Origin: a virus
DNA length: 38,573 bases
Virus record (IMG/VR): IMGVR_UViG_3300049812_002241
Span: 1-38,573 of that record
Reading direction: 5' to 3' (one strand)
The notes beneath the pieces were generated by a model. It was not told the origin of the DNA and ran no database searches. It saw only the letters and a list, made by a program, of their open reading frames with translations. How positions within the stretch are numbered: the stretch's first letter is position 1; each line of letters opens with the position of its first letter. Of the stretch, positions 24,086-30,430 are shown in pieces. The position numbers and the translations under genes were made by a program.

Positions 24086-25276
24086 TTAAACCACTGACTC
24101 AAGGAACGAATGCTTATCTAACTGGCTAGCGGTTTTTATTTTATTCCAATTAGAGGCTGACATATTAAGAACCGATCCACCTAATTTTTGCCAATCATCA
24201 ACTAGATCAGGTTTTACTTTATGTGATACAGCGGTTACACCGTTCATTAACGTGGCACGGCTCAACGGTTCATTTCTATACCCATCTTGCTGTAACGTTT
24301 GCATTAAACCGTCCAAAATTAAAGAAGTTTCCTTTTGTGGAATTTTTAAAACTTCACCCAGTGATTCAGACACTTTACTGATTGAATATTCACCTTCGAT
24401 CGTATCTTGCGAAGCTTGTTTCATTTGATCCAAAATTTGATCAAACGATTCACGACTAGCAAACGATTCGACAATATCGCGCAGTTTGAGCGATAAAGCT
24501 TTGTTGTCAGCGTCTTTCGCTTCATCAGTCAGAATCGACCATTGATCGGAATCTTCACGGGCTGAAGTAATATGACTCGATCTTGTTTCGTTACGCGATT
24601 GCATCCCATTTTTGCAAGCTAGCGTCCACGTAATCTGACCGACACGCACCGATCCTTGTCCAACTTCACTATTAGAAATGATGATCCCGTTTGCCATTGT
24701 ATCGCCTACATTCGCACCTTCACCCGTTTGGGTTTGGGATTTAAAACGAGCATACAATTTTGAATCGGTAAGATCCCAGTTCATGATTTGCCAATTTGCA
24801 TCACTTTCAATCAATTTTGGTAATGTTGACTCTAACAAGTGGACGTTATCAAACGTTTTAAATTTATTCGATAAAAAAGCCCTAGCAACATAATCAAAAC
24901 ATTCTTGCTGATCTGTCATGTCAAACATCCGAATCATCTGTCTGGAATTTTCGTTTTGCCAGATTGCATTGATCAGCTTGTCGAATTCAAAAGAATATTG
25001 CTCTTTTAATCTTTTAGCTGTTCGGACATCAATCTGTGCTTTTGACGCTATTTGATTAAAACAAACATCATTCACTTTTGCGATCCTTGTCGGCTCACCT
25101 CTTATACCTTCAATAACAATTTGCGATTGTTTATTGTCTGAAACACTAGATTCAACGGTTCTGAATTGCAGATCTTTTGTTTGTGGCAAAATATCAGCTG
25201 TTCTCTTTTGTTGTTCTTGTACTCTCTCCAATAAAGCTTGCAGATCGTTATTTTGGTTTTCAATTGTAAATTGCAT
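24086..25276 (-). CDS. DUF932 phage/plasmid-like protein
   Basis: A 396-aa protein. I use the ATG at 25276 (MQFTIENQNND) because GGAGTC sits just before it. The longer frame is not supported. The DUF932 core is visible: TRIAKVNDVCFNQIASKA, NWQIMNWDLTDSKLYARF, TMANGIIISNSEVGQGSVRVGQITWTLACKNGMQ, RSSHITS, and then a helical C-terminal half. DUF932 proteins (TIGR03299) are common on phages and plasmids; their function is unresolved. Here it is a single-gene unit between its own early promoter and a terminator, with a leader of about 195 bases. Confidence 0.87.
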   Translation of the reverse strand: MQFTIENQNNDLQALLERVQEQQKRTADILPQTKDLQFRTVESSVSDNKQSQIVIEGIRGEPTRIAKVNDVCFNQIASKAQIDVRTAKRLKEQYSFEFDKLINAIWQNENSRQMIRMFDMTDQQECFDYVARAFLSNKFKTFDNVHLLESTLPKLIESDANWQIMNWDLTDSKLYARFKSQTQTGEGANVGDTMANGIIISNSEVGQGSVRVGQITWTLACKNGMQSRNETRSSHITSAREDSDQWSILTDEAKDADNKALSLKLRDIVESFASRESFDQILDQMKQASQDTIEGEYSISKVSESLGEVLKIPQKETSLILDGLMQTLQQDGYRNEPLSRATLMNGVTAVSHKVKPDLVDDWQKLGGSVLNMSASNWNKIKTASQLDKHSFLESVV

Positions 25277-25478
25277 TTTTGACTCCATAAAAAATAATGA
25301 AAATTTAAAGATTTTTATAAGGTCGCTATATAGTGCCTTGCGACAATTTCGGACTAGCACGAATCAGGCGCGGAAAACTTTAACCAATTTTAGGGCAAGA
25401 TCCAGAATGAATTTCTAAAAGCGTAAACTCGCTGATTTTCGGATCGACTAAAATTGATCTTCCCTAGTCTGAAGGTAG
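25277..25478 (-). promoter_or_regulatory. Long untranslated leader of the DUF932 gene
   Basis: About 195 bases lie between the predicted start point and the ATG at 25276. Inverted pairs include GTCGC with GCGAC around a TATATA loop near 25330-25350 and AGCG with CGCT near 25425. No open frame with a ribosome-binding site stands out. A structured regulatory leader is possible, not shown. Confidence 0.35.
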
Positions 25479-25507
25479 AATATATTAATTTTCGCATATT
25501 GCAAATA
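25479..25507 (-). promoter_or_regulatory. Early-type promoter D (DUF932 gene)
   Basis: Minus strand: core ATATGCGA (25492-25499), seven bases, then TATATT (25479-25484). The -35 region is poor (TATTTG). Spacing is identical to the other four members of this promoter family. Confidence 0.75.
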
Positions 25508-25637
25508 AAATTTTTAAAAGTTTTATAGAATAAATAAAAACATCATTAATAAATAAATGAATACGAATAGAATCGCAGTCGTTATGAATTCAAAAAAAAC
25601 TTGTAATTTATGCGATCTTAAAAATTTAAAAAATAGA

Positions 25638-26339
25638 TCAATCACTCCCAAGATCTCCAACTACATGATGTCTAATGATTGCATTATGGGGTAATTGCTT
25701 TTTAAACTTTTTAAGTTTTTCTGAATCCGATTCGGGTTGGATTTGATTCGGCATTTTTTGCCAGTGAATATTTACATTGCCACCCGATCCATAACATCCG
25801 CCTTTTTTATTCGGATCGCTTGCGTCTTTTTTAAATACGCCATGTGAAGTGAATCCGATCACATATTCGCGATCTTGTCGAGCACATAACGGTTTACCCG
25901 ATCCGCATTGAAGGCAACCCAAATTTTTATTATATTCTGACGGACAACGAACGAATAAAACATTGTCGAATTTTCGGTTTTTTCCATTTTTAAAAAATTC
26001 AGTGTCAACGACTAAAACGGTTGGAATCTTATTTTTTACAGATTGGATCGCTTGTTTTACGGTTTTAGTTGACCAATTGATCGTTGTAGTTTTTTCGCTC
26101 ATTTTATGAAACCAGAATAATGGGCTAAAATGTGAAAATGTAAATGATTCGCCTTTTTTAGGTTTGCAATTTAAAAGGGCATCTAAATACTTTTCATCAA
26201 TTTTATTTGATCCGCATCCACTTGGATTCAACTCGCAATCGGTCGGACACGTACCAAATTTATTTTCAGATCCTGATCGGTATGTAACCGCTAAACCTTT
26301 TGTTTTATTTGCCTGAGAATTTAACGTTGTTTTTAACAT
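25638..26339 (-). CDS. Cys-rich protein of unknown function (GP88-like pattern)
   Basis: A 233-aa protein with nine cysteines. The first group is C31 P T D C35, C42 and C58; the second is C132, C142-x2-C145 and C152 (RCPSEYNKNLGCLQCGSG), followed by REYVIGFTSHG and C182. The opening (GLAVTYRSGSENKFGTCPTDC) and the GFTSHG segment recall phage/plasmid proteins such as the gene-product-88 family, which also carry metal-type Cys clusters. An Fe-S or zinc site is a reasonable guess. It is preceded by promoter A and AAGGTC. Confidence 0.8.
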   Translation of the reverse strand: MLKTTLNSQANKTKGLAVTYRSGSENKFGTCPTDCELNPSGCGSNKIDEKYLDALLNCKPKKGESFTFSHFSPLFWFHKMSEKTTTINWSTKTVKQAIQSVKNKIPTVLVVDTEFFKNGKNRKFDNVLFVRCPSEYNKNLGCLQCGSGKPLCARQDREYVIGFTSHGVFKKDASDPNKKGGCYGSGGNVNIHWQKMPNQIQPESDSEKLKKFKKQLPHNAIIRHHVVGDLGSD

Positions 26340-26352
26340 GATTTTTGACCTT

Positions 26353-26381
26353 ATTATGTAATTTATCGCATATGATAAACT
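26353..26381 (-). promoter_or_regulatory. Early-type promoter A
   Basis: Minus strand: ATATGCGA (26366-26373), seven bases, CATAAT (26353-26358); -35 position AGTTTA. It lies 14 bases before the start codon of the Cys-rich gene, so the message is short-leadered. The core forms part of an imperfect palindrome TTATCATATGCGATAA. Confidence 0.75.
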
Positions 26382-26383
26382 AA

Positions 26384-26415
26384 CAAAAAAAATAGACCTT
26401 TTACAAGATCTATTT
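26384..26415 (-). terminator. Intrinsic terminator after the 108-aa gene
   Basis: Minus strand: AAATAGATCT pairs with AGGTCTATTT (one wobble pair) around a six-base loop, followed by a run of T (arms 26406-26415 and 26390-26399). It separates the 108-aa gene from promoter A. Confidence 0.82.
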
Positions 26416-26431
26416 TTAAAAGTTTAAGTTT

Positions 26432-26758
26432 TTAAAAAACTGATGTTATTTCATCATCATTTGGATCGATTGCTTTTTCCCATTTATCTAAAGGAATTTC
26501 AATTAACTCATGATTCAAACATTCATTAATTGCCTTAGATAAAGATTCAGAATTTTCATAATCCTCTTTATCAAAATAGGTATTAGAAGATAATGAAATA
26601 ACAAAAAGATATTTAGGTTTTAACCATAAATCACAATGGAATGTCCCTTCATCGATTTTTTCGATATATGGCAAAAACTTTTCATCGATTTTAACTTTAA
26701 GAGGATCAAGATCTCGCAAAGTTTTTGGGGTTTTTTTTAAATAAATTTTTTCAGTCAT
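26432..26758 (-). CDS. 108-aa hypothetical early protein
   Basis: An acidic, soluble protein: MTEKIYLKKTPKTLRDLDPLKVKIDEKFLPYIEKIDEGTFHCDLWLKPKYLFVISLSSNTYFDKEDYENSESLSKAINECLNHELIEIPLDKWEKAIDPNDDEITSVF in outline, with mixed alpha/beta composition and no motif I recognise. A strong GGAGGT ribosome-binding site is six bases before the ATG. It is the only gene between promoter B and the terminator at 26.4 kb. Confidence 0.8.
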   Translation of the reverse strand: MTEKIYLKKTPKTLRDLDPLKVKIDEKFLPYIEKIDEGTFHCDLWLKPKYLFVISLSSNTYFDKEDYENSESLSKAINECLNHELIEIPLDKWEKAIDPNDDEITSVF

Positions 26759-26819
26759 GTGACCTCCAATTTTAAAAAGTTAACTTATTATATATCTTTT
26801 TTAAAAACCCCTTTTAAAG

Positions 26820-26848
26820 AGTATATCATAAATCGCATATCATATCAA
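26820..26848 (-). promoter_or_regulatory. Early-type promoter B
   Basis: Minus strand: TTGATA (26843-26848), 17-bp spacer containing ATATGCGA (26833-26840), then TATACT (26820-26825). It drives the 108-aa gene. This is one of the two members with a good -35 element. Confidence 0.82.
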
Positions 26849-26866
26849 ACATTATTTTTAAAAGTT

Positions 26867-27190
26867 TTATTTGATTCTCATAATCGACATATTATCAAGG
26901 GCAAACATAACATCTATGTATTCATCATGATCATATATCGAAGATTCTTGGAAATACTCCCAGAACGGTAATTGATTTTTAAAATAATTATTTGATTCAA
27001 AAATATGATCCTCGTTTTTATCAAATAATCCTGAATCGCCATAAACTTTTTTAAAAGTTTTAGGAGTATGGATTTCTATAATTTCTCCACAATTCCACTT
27101 GCAATAATAAAGCACTTTATGATGATCACCTGATAGATCAATATGTTCTTGAAGTTGAAATCCTTTTAATTTGATTATTTGTTTAGTCAT
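26867..27190 (-). CDS. 107-aa hypothetical early protein
   Basis: MTKQIIKLKGFQLQEHIDLSGDHHKVLYYCKWNCGEIIEIHTPKTFKKVYGDSG and onward: small, with a CKWNC pair that could bind metal or form a disulfide, and aromatic-rich C-terminal part (FWEYFQESSIYDHDEYIDVMFALDNMS). It follows the 160-aa gene after three bases, so the two form an operon from promoter C. I do not recognise a family. Confidence 0.78.
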   Translation of the reverse strand: MTKQIIKLKGFQLQEHIDLSGDHHKVLYYCKWNCGEIIEIHTPKTFKKVYGDSGLFDKNEDHIFESNNYFKNQLPFWEYFQESSIYDHDEYIDVMFALDNMSIMRIK

Positions 27191-27193
27191 TTT

Positions 27194-27676
27194 TTATTCT
27201 TCCTCATCTTCTAAAAAATCATCTTCACTTTGATTTAAAATAATTTTTACATAGTTTAAAGTTTCATCGTCATTAAAAGCACCGTAAACTTCAAACTCTC
27301 CATCGTTACTTGTTGAAAAACAAACACCTAAACCATTTAATTGATCATTTAAATTTTCATCAGGGTTACAAGAAATGTGACAACAACCATTATAACTATA
27401 ATCAACTTTAGGTTTGTTTGATTTTTTTAAAACGTAATGACCATCCGCAATCATTTCATTCATAGTCCTAAAAGTAACAGGAATTTGCGTCATTTGAATT
27501 GGCTCATTATAATCTTGAAAGTCCTTTGGATAGACCATCTTACGACCTCCTTCAAACCATTCGTAAATTCTTTCATCCTCAAACTCATTGTTCTTGAAGT
27601 ACTTCAAGTAACAAGGATCTGTTAATAAAAGTTGACCTGAATCAACTCCACATTTACCTAAATATTTTTCTTTCAT
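27194..27676 (-). CDS. 160-aa early protein with GVDSGQLLLTDPCYL motif
   Basis: Start at the ATG at 27676 (MKEKYLGKCGVDSGQLLLTDPCYL), because GGAGTC lies six bases upstream; four extra codons in the longer frame are just that site. Later blocks are YNGCCHISCNPDEN and LGVCFSTSNDGEFEVYGAFND, ending in an acidic tail (EDDFLEDEEE). The GVDSG....DPCY opening plus G.CFST..GDG.Y.V close is a fold seen in many uncharacterised phage and bacterial proteins. Five cysteines are present. No catalytic role can be assigned. Confidence 0.82.
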   Translation of the reverse strand: MKEKYLGKCGVDSGQLLLTDPCYLKYFKNNEFEDERIYEWFEGGRKMVYPKDFQDYNEPIQMTQIPVTFRTMNEMIADGHYVLKKSNKPKVDYSYNGCCHISCNPDENLNDQLNGLGVCFSTSNDGEFEVYGAFNDDETLNYVKIILNQSEDDFLEDEEE

Positions 27677-27699
27677 TTTTGACTCCATTTTTTATTTAC

Positions 27700-27734
27700 T
27701 TGACTAGTATGCACTTTATCGCATATCATGTCAA
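27700..27734. promoter_or_regulatory. Divergent early promoters C (minus) and its plus-strand partner
   Basis: Minus strand: TTGACA (27729-27734), 17 bp including ATATGCGA (27719-27726), CATACT (27706-27711). Plus strand over the same bases: TTGACT (27700-27705), GTATGCAC, then CATATC or TATCAT. The 35 bases are an imperfect inverted repeat, so each strand presents TTGAC..G..TATGC. The leftward 160/107-aa operon and the rightward small-gene operon start here. Confidence 0.78.
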
Positions 27735-27760
27735 ATATATAATTGTTGAAGGAAAAAGTC

Positions 27761-28111
27761 ATGGAAATAGAAAATAAAAAGAAACTCACTTTATTGTTTG
27801 ATCAATTCGTTGAAAACAATAAATTATCCAAAATTTCATCTGACGATCAAATTTTAGAAAATAAACCTTTGATAAAAGAATTTCACGATTCTGTTATTAT
27901 GAGTTTAGAAGATTTGTTGCCAGAAGAATATGCTAGTGAAAATCAGCAAAAGACTTGTGACGATATTTTAGAATCAGTCGATAGAGTTGCAAGACTCAAT
28001 CATGTTTTAGGTTGGATGGATTGTTTTTCGGCAATTTGGAAAACTTTACACAATGAGGAGCAATTTTACGAACCAAAAGCATTTTATCATACAAACGATG
28101 ATGAGGTGTAA
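27761..28111 (+). CDS. 116-aa hypothetical early protein
   Basis: First gene of the rightward early operon. Start at ATG 27761 (MEIENKKKLTLLFDQF), with AAGGA eight bases upstream, in preference to an in-frame TTG at 27743. Mostly helical and acidic: LPEEYASENQQKTCDDILESVDRVARLNHVLGWMDCFSAIWKTLHNEEQFYEP. No family is recognised. Confidence 0.8.
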   Translation: MEIENKKKLTLLFDQFVENNKLSKISSDDQILENKPLIKEFHDSVIMSLEDLLPEEYASENQQKTCDDILESVDRVARLNHVLGWMDCFSAIWKTLHNEEQFYEPKAFYHTNDDEV

Positions 28112-28113
28112 TC

Positions 28114-28278
28114 ATGGAAATAGAAGAATTTAAACAAAAATATACCACATGGTTAAAATTAATTGTTGTGAATGAATTAGAAAAATCTATGCATGAAAGA
28201 AATTGGCATAATGAAATAGCTAATGTGTTGACGGATTTTGAAAGAGATATTGATGAGGTTTTTAAAAATGGAAAATGA
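28114..28278 (+). CDS. 54-aa hypothetical early protein
   Basis: Starts MEIEEFKQKYTTWLKLIVVNE with GAGGTG seven bases upstream, in the last codons of the previous gene. All-helical and acidic. The first four residues (MEIE) repeat those of the 116-aa protein, and the two ORFs may have exchanged leaders. The stop lies inside the next gene by 11 bases. Confidence 0.72.
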   Translation: MEIEEFKQKYTTWLKLIVVNELEKSMHERNWHNEIANVLTDFERDIDEVFKNGK

Positions 28279-28651
28279 TAAATATATATTTTGGTATTAC
28301 AATCCAGAATGCCAAGTTTTTATTTCAGATCTGATAAAAGATTTAAACGAACAATCCCAACAATATTATTCAAGCCCTGAAAAATGGGAAAACTGTTCAA
28401 ACCACAACGACTCATGTGGTTCTGTTCATTATAATTTAGACAATGACACAGAAACATACGTTCAATTGTTTGCTTTTCATAATCAAGAAGAGGCAACAAA
28501 AGAAGGTGTTGACGAAAGATTTTCTATTGAAGTTTCGATCAATGGTGAGACAGAAATCATAGGAGGAGAGGAGTCTGTGGTTACGAATGATCGGGAAGAG
28601 GCTATCAAACAAGCTTTGGAGGCTGTTTCCGCATTATTAACAAAAGTTTAG
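28268..28651 (+). CDS. 127-aa hypothetical early protein
   Basis: Start at ATG 28268 (MENDKYIFWYYNPECQVFISDLI), with GAGG upstream; a longer frame lacks a site. A charged alpha/beta protein with CSNHNDSCGSVHYNLDNDTETYVQLFAFHN in the middle and a helical end (DREEAIKQALEAVSALLTKV). Two Cys and two His are close together. No known family. Confidence 0.77.
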   Translation: MENDKYIFWYYNPECQVFISDLIKDLNEQSQQYYSSPEKWENCSNHNDSCGSVHYNLDNDTETYVQLFAFHNQEEATKEGVDERFSIEVSINGETEIIGGEESVVTNDREEAIKQALEAVSALLTKV

Positions 28652-28661
28652 GAGGAAAATA

Positions 28662-28841
28662 ATGGCAATTTATAAAGTAACAACACAATCTTATACCTAT
28701 ACACATTATTTCGTAGAAGCTGACAATGCGGAGGCAGCTGAAGCAAACTATTGTGAATTTAAAAAATGTGAAGAAGATCCTCTTCACGGAGATAATGATG
28801 AAACGGTTCTAGAAGTAAACTTATCTGAGGATGAAATATGA
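28662..28841 (+). CDS. 59-aa acidic early protein
   Basis: A perfect AGGAGG seven bases upstream supports the ATG at 28662. The protein is MAIYKVTTQSYTYTHYFVEADNAEAAEANY and an acidic end with two Cys. The form Y.V......Y....V.A.......A..........D......V resembles small phage proteins with one beta hairpin and a helix. Function unknown. Confidence 0.75.
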   Translation: MAIYKVTTQSYTYTHYFVEADNAEAAEANYCEFKKCEEDPLHGDNDETVLEVNLSEDEI

Positions 28842-28927
28842 TTTGGTTATTTAGTAAAATTTATTTGTTTATGGTGACAGGGTCTTTTTCGGAAAAGAAA
28901 GTTAAAAGGAGGTACAGAATAAAATGA
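28838..28927 (+). CDS. 29-aa membrane mini-peptide
   Basis: Starts at the ATGA overlap with the 59-aa gene and reads MIWLFSKIYLFMVTGSFSEKK then a basic end. One short membrane segment plus a positive tail. A second ATG behind a strong AAGGAGG (28.92 kb) begins only a seven-residue frame. Existence of either as a real product is uncertain. Confidence 0.4.
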   Translation: MIWLFSKIYLFMVTGSFSEKKVKRRYRIK

Positions 28928-28994
28928 AAACAAAAACGATTGACTAACAACGAATCATATGCAATTATGATCGTGAATTTTTGACGACATAACT

Positions 28995-29038
28995 AATGGT
29001 GTAACATTTTTATACAGAGTGTTACACCATTTTTTTTA
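28995..29038 (+). terminator. Intrinsic terminator ending the rightward early operon
   Basis: A perfect 12-bp stem AATGGTGTAACA (28995-29006) with TGTTACACCATT (29020-29031), 13-base loop, followed by a run of T. It contains the first GTAAC/GTTAC pair of the repeat cluster that follows. Confidence 0.93.
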
Positions 29039-29255
29039 CAAAAAAGTTACGTGTAACTATATTGAAAACAAACAATTTTTTCTTGTTTGTCTACGTCTAT
29101 TACTATGTGTGAAAAATAAAAAAAAATAAAAAATATTTTTTAAAGGCGTAACAGGTGTGAAAAAAGTTACACTGTTAATAAGTAGTTGATATTATTATAT
29201 AATATAAGAACAGATTGTAACATATTTGGTTTTTCAAAAAAGTTACAAAAGTTAC
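29001..29255. repeat. AT-rich GTTAC/GTAAC repeat cluster, possible origin
   Basis: The 398-base gap 28928-29325 has no gene. Nine GTTAC or GTAAC pentamers occur in 255 bases. Three are the exact 11-mer AAAAAAGTTAC (29040-29050, 29160-29170, 29236-29246) and AAAAGTTAC follows immediately at 29247-29255. GTAAC copies are at 29001, 29053, 29148 and 29217. The surrounding sequence is nearly pure A/T. This organisation resembles iterons beside an unwinding element, or a cluster of operators for TerS. Confidence 0.6.
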
Positions 29256-29282
29256 ATTTGTATATTTCTATATATATATTAG

Positions 29283-29288
29283 TATAAT
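29283..29288 (+). promoter_or_regulatory. Probable TerS promoter -10
   Basis: TATAAT 38 bases before the TerS start codon. A TTGTAT at 29258-29263 could act as -35 with a long 19-bp spacer. It lacks the TATGCGA core. The last GTTAC repeats abut this promoter. Confidence 0.5.
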
Positions 29289-29325
29289 ATTTGCAAACTT
29301 TGTTTAAAATTTATTGGGAACAAAA

Positions 29326-29940
29326 ATGGAAAAAGAAAATAGTCCTATATCTAGAGGTCGTGGAAGACCAAAAGGTAGAGGTTTAAATGAAAACAGCCCT
29401 TTGACAGACAAGCAGAAGCGTTTTGTTACTCAACTCGTGGACAATGATGGTACAATCACGAAGCGACAGGCTGCGATAAACGCAGGATATTCTGAAAAAA
29501 GTGCTCACTCTAAGGCATATGAGTTAACGAACCCAAACATATGTCCCCATGTGGTTGCTGAAATTCGTAAAAAGAAAATTGAATTAGATGAAAAGTTCGG
29601 GATCACCTTTTCGAGGCACGTAAGAGACTTACAACGCATCAGGGACATAGCTTTAGAGAACGGAGCGTATTCAGCTGCGGTTCAAGCAGAATACAGAAGA
29701 GGTCAAGCTCAAGGAAACATTTACGTTAATAAGTCTGAGATAAGACATGGTTCTATCGATTCTATGAGCCGTGAAGAGGTAGAGAAGGCACTTCAGGATT
29801 TAAAGAATTCATATGGAAACAATGTTATCAACATCACTCCTAGCGAAGCAACCAAGCAAATCGAAGAAGCCAGAGTCGAAGCTATATCAGGATTTAAAGA
29901 AATATCAGAAAAAGAATCTATCAAAGTCTCATCTAACTAG
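29326..29940 (+). CDS. terS: Terminase small subunit (TerS)
   Basis: A 204-aa protein. Start at ATG 29326 with GGGAA upstream; the in-frame TTG at 29314 adds four residues and no site. An AT-hook-like RGRGRPKGRG near residue 10 precedes the typical domain: LTDKQKRFVTQLVDNDGTITKRQAAINAGYSEKSAHSKAYELTNP with a helix-turn-helix, then a central coiled-coil region (FSRHVRDLQRIRDIALENGAYSAAVQAEYRRGQAQG). It recognises the packaging site and recruits TerL. The gene is on the strand opposite to terL and 5.7 kb away, an unusual separation. It overlaps the next gene by 128 bases. Confidence 0.9.
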   Translation: MEKENSPISRGRGRPKGRGLNENSPLTDKQKRFVTQLVDNDGTITKRQAAINAGYSEKSAHSKAYELTNPNICPHVVAEIRKKKIELDEKFGITFSRHVRDLQRIRDIALENGAYSAAVQAEYRRGQAQGNIYVNKSEIRHGSIDSMSREEVEKALQDLKNSYGNNVINITPSEATKQIEEARVEAISGFKEISEKESIKVSSN

Positions 29941-30256
29941 AATAGAGACGACAGTAAGTCTTGGTTTTCCTGACATTTTTTATTCTGATCCGCGAGGCGT
30001 GTTTCATTTACTGGAGTTAAAGACAAGTCCTAACTTTGCCGTGAAGATTTCTCCCCACCAACTAAGCTTTATGTTAAGGCATCAGAATTCATCGGCATGG
30101 GTTTTGGTTCGCGGTTTAAAGACGATGGAGCTATATTTATATCATTCTAGCCAGATTATGGGGTTAAACGAATCGGGTCTTCGATTCGCGCCAAAGTGCA
30201 AAACAAGCGATTTTGGTGATATTTTCGACAATGTTTCACGTGAAACATTCCGTTAA
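29813..30256 (+). CDS. VRR-NUC/PD-(D/E)XK nuclease
   Basis: About 147 aa. The catalytic signature is TRIETTVSLGFPDIFY (E and PD), then GVFHLLELKTS (ExK) and PHQLSFMLRH, in the order seen in VRR-NUC and Holliday-resolvase-type nucleases. The N-terminal helix (SKLYQDLKKYQK), normally part of this domain, is encoded within the 128-base overlap with TerS, so the early start (29813 or 29822) is likely correct. It may resolve branched DNA before packaging. The last codons, NVSRETFR, spell out parS site 1. Confidence 0.8.
   Translation: METMLSTSLLAKQPSKSKKPESKLYQDLKKYQKKNLSKSHLTRIETTVSLGFPDIFYSDPRGVFHLLELKTSPNFAVKISPHQLSFMLRHQNSSAWVLVRGLKTMELYLYHSSQIMGLNESGLRFAPKCKTSDFGDIFDNVSRETFR
30230..30249. 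promoter_or_regulatory. parS site 1
   Basis: AATGTTTCACGTGAAACATT is a perfect 20-bp palindrome whose inner 16 bases (30232-30247) equal the consensus bacterial parS bound by chromosomal ParB. It lies in the last codons of the nuclease gene. Confidence 0.88.
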
Positions 30257-30287
30257 CTCGTTGTTTTCATTCACTTTAAAATAAAAC

Positions 30288-30316
30288 TACCAAATGTATG
30301 CGACTTGTGGTATACT
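30288..30316 (+). promoter_or_regulatory. Early-type promoter E, between the parS sites
   Basis: Plus strand: GTATGCGA (30296-30303), seven bases, TATACT (30311-30316); the -35 position reads TACCAA. Same core and spacing as promoters A-D on the other strand. The message would begin near 30323 with a 160-base leader to the gene at 30482. Confidence 0.7.
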
Positions 30317-30410
30317 ATGTATAGGTACTCTTCATGGCGAAGACACTTACGGAATACTTTTTCGAAGGTTGAGCCAACAGTTCCAGTAGCCATGAGGACT
30401 ACCGTCTTGC

Positions 30411-30430
30411 AATGTTTCACGTGAAACATT
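30411..30430. promoter_or_regulatory. parS site 2
   Basis: The same 20-bp palindrome as site 1, 181 bases on, in the leader of the papain-like gene. Core 30413-30428. Both copies are identical over all 20 bases. Confidence 0.88.

Noticed and set aside
25600-25625. TTATGCGA on the plus strand, resembling the early-promoter core
   Set aside because: No -10-like hexamer seven bases downstream and no plus-strand gene follows.
27738-27743. TATAAT before the 116-aa gene
   Set aside because: It would start the message inside the ribosome-binding site; the TTGACT/TATCAT pair upstream is a better fit.
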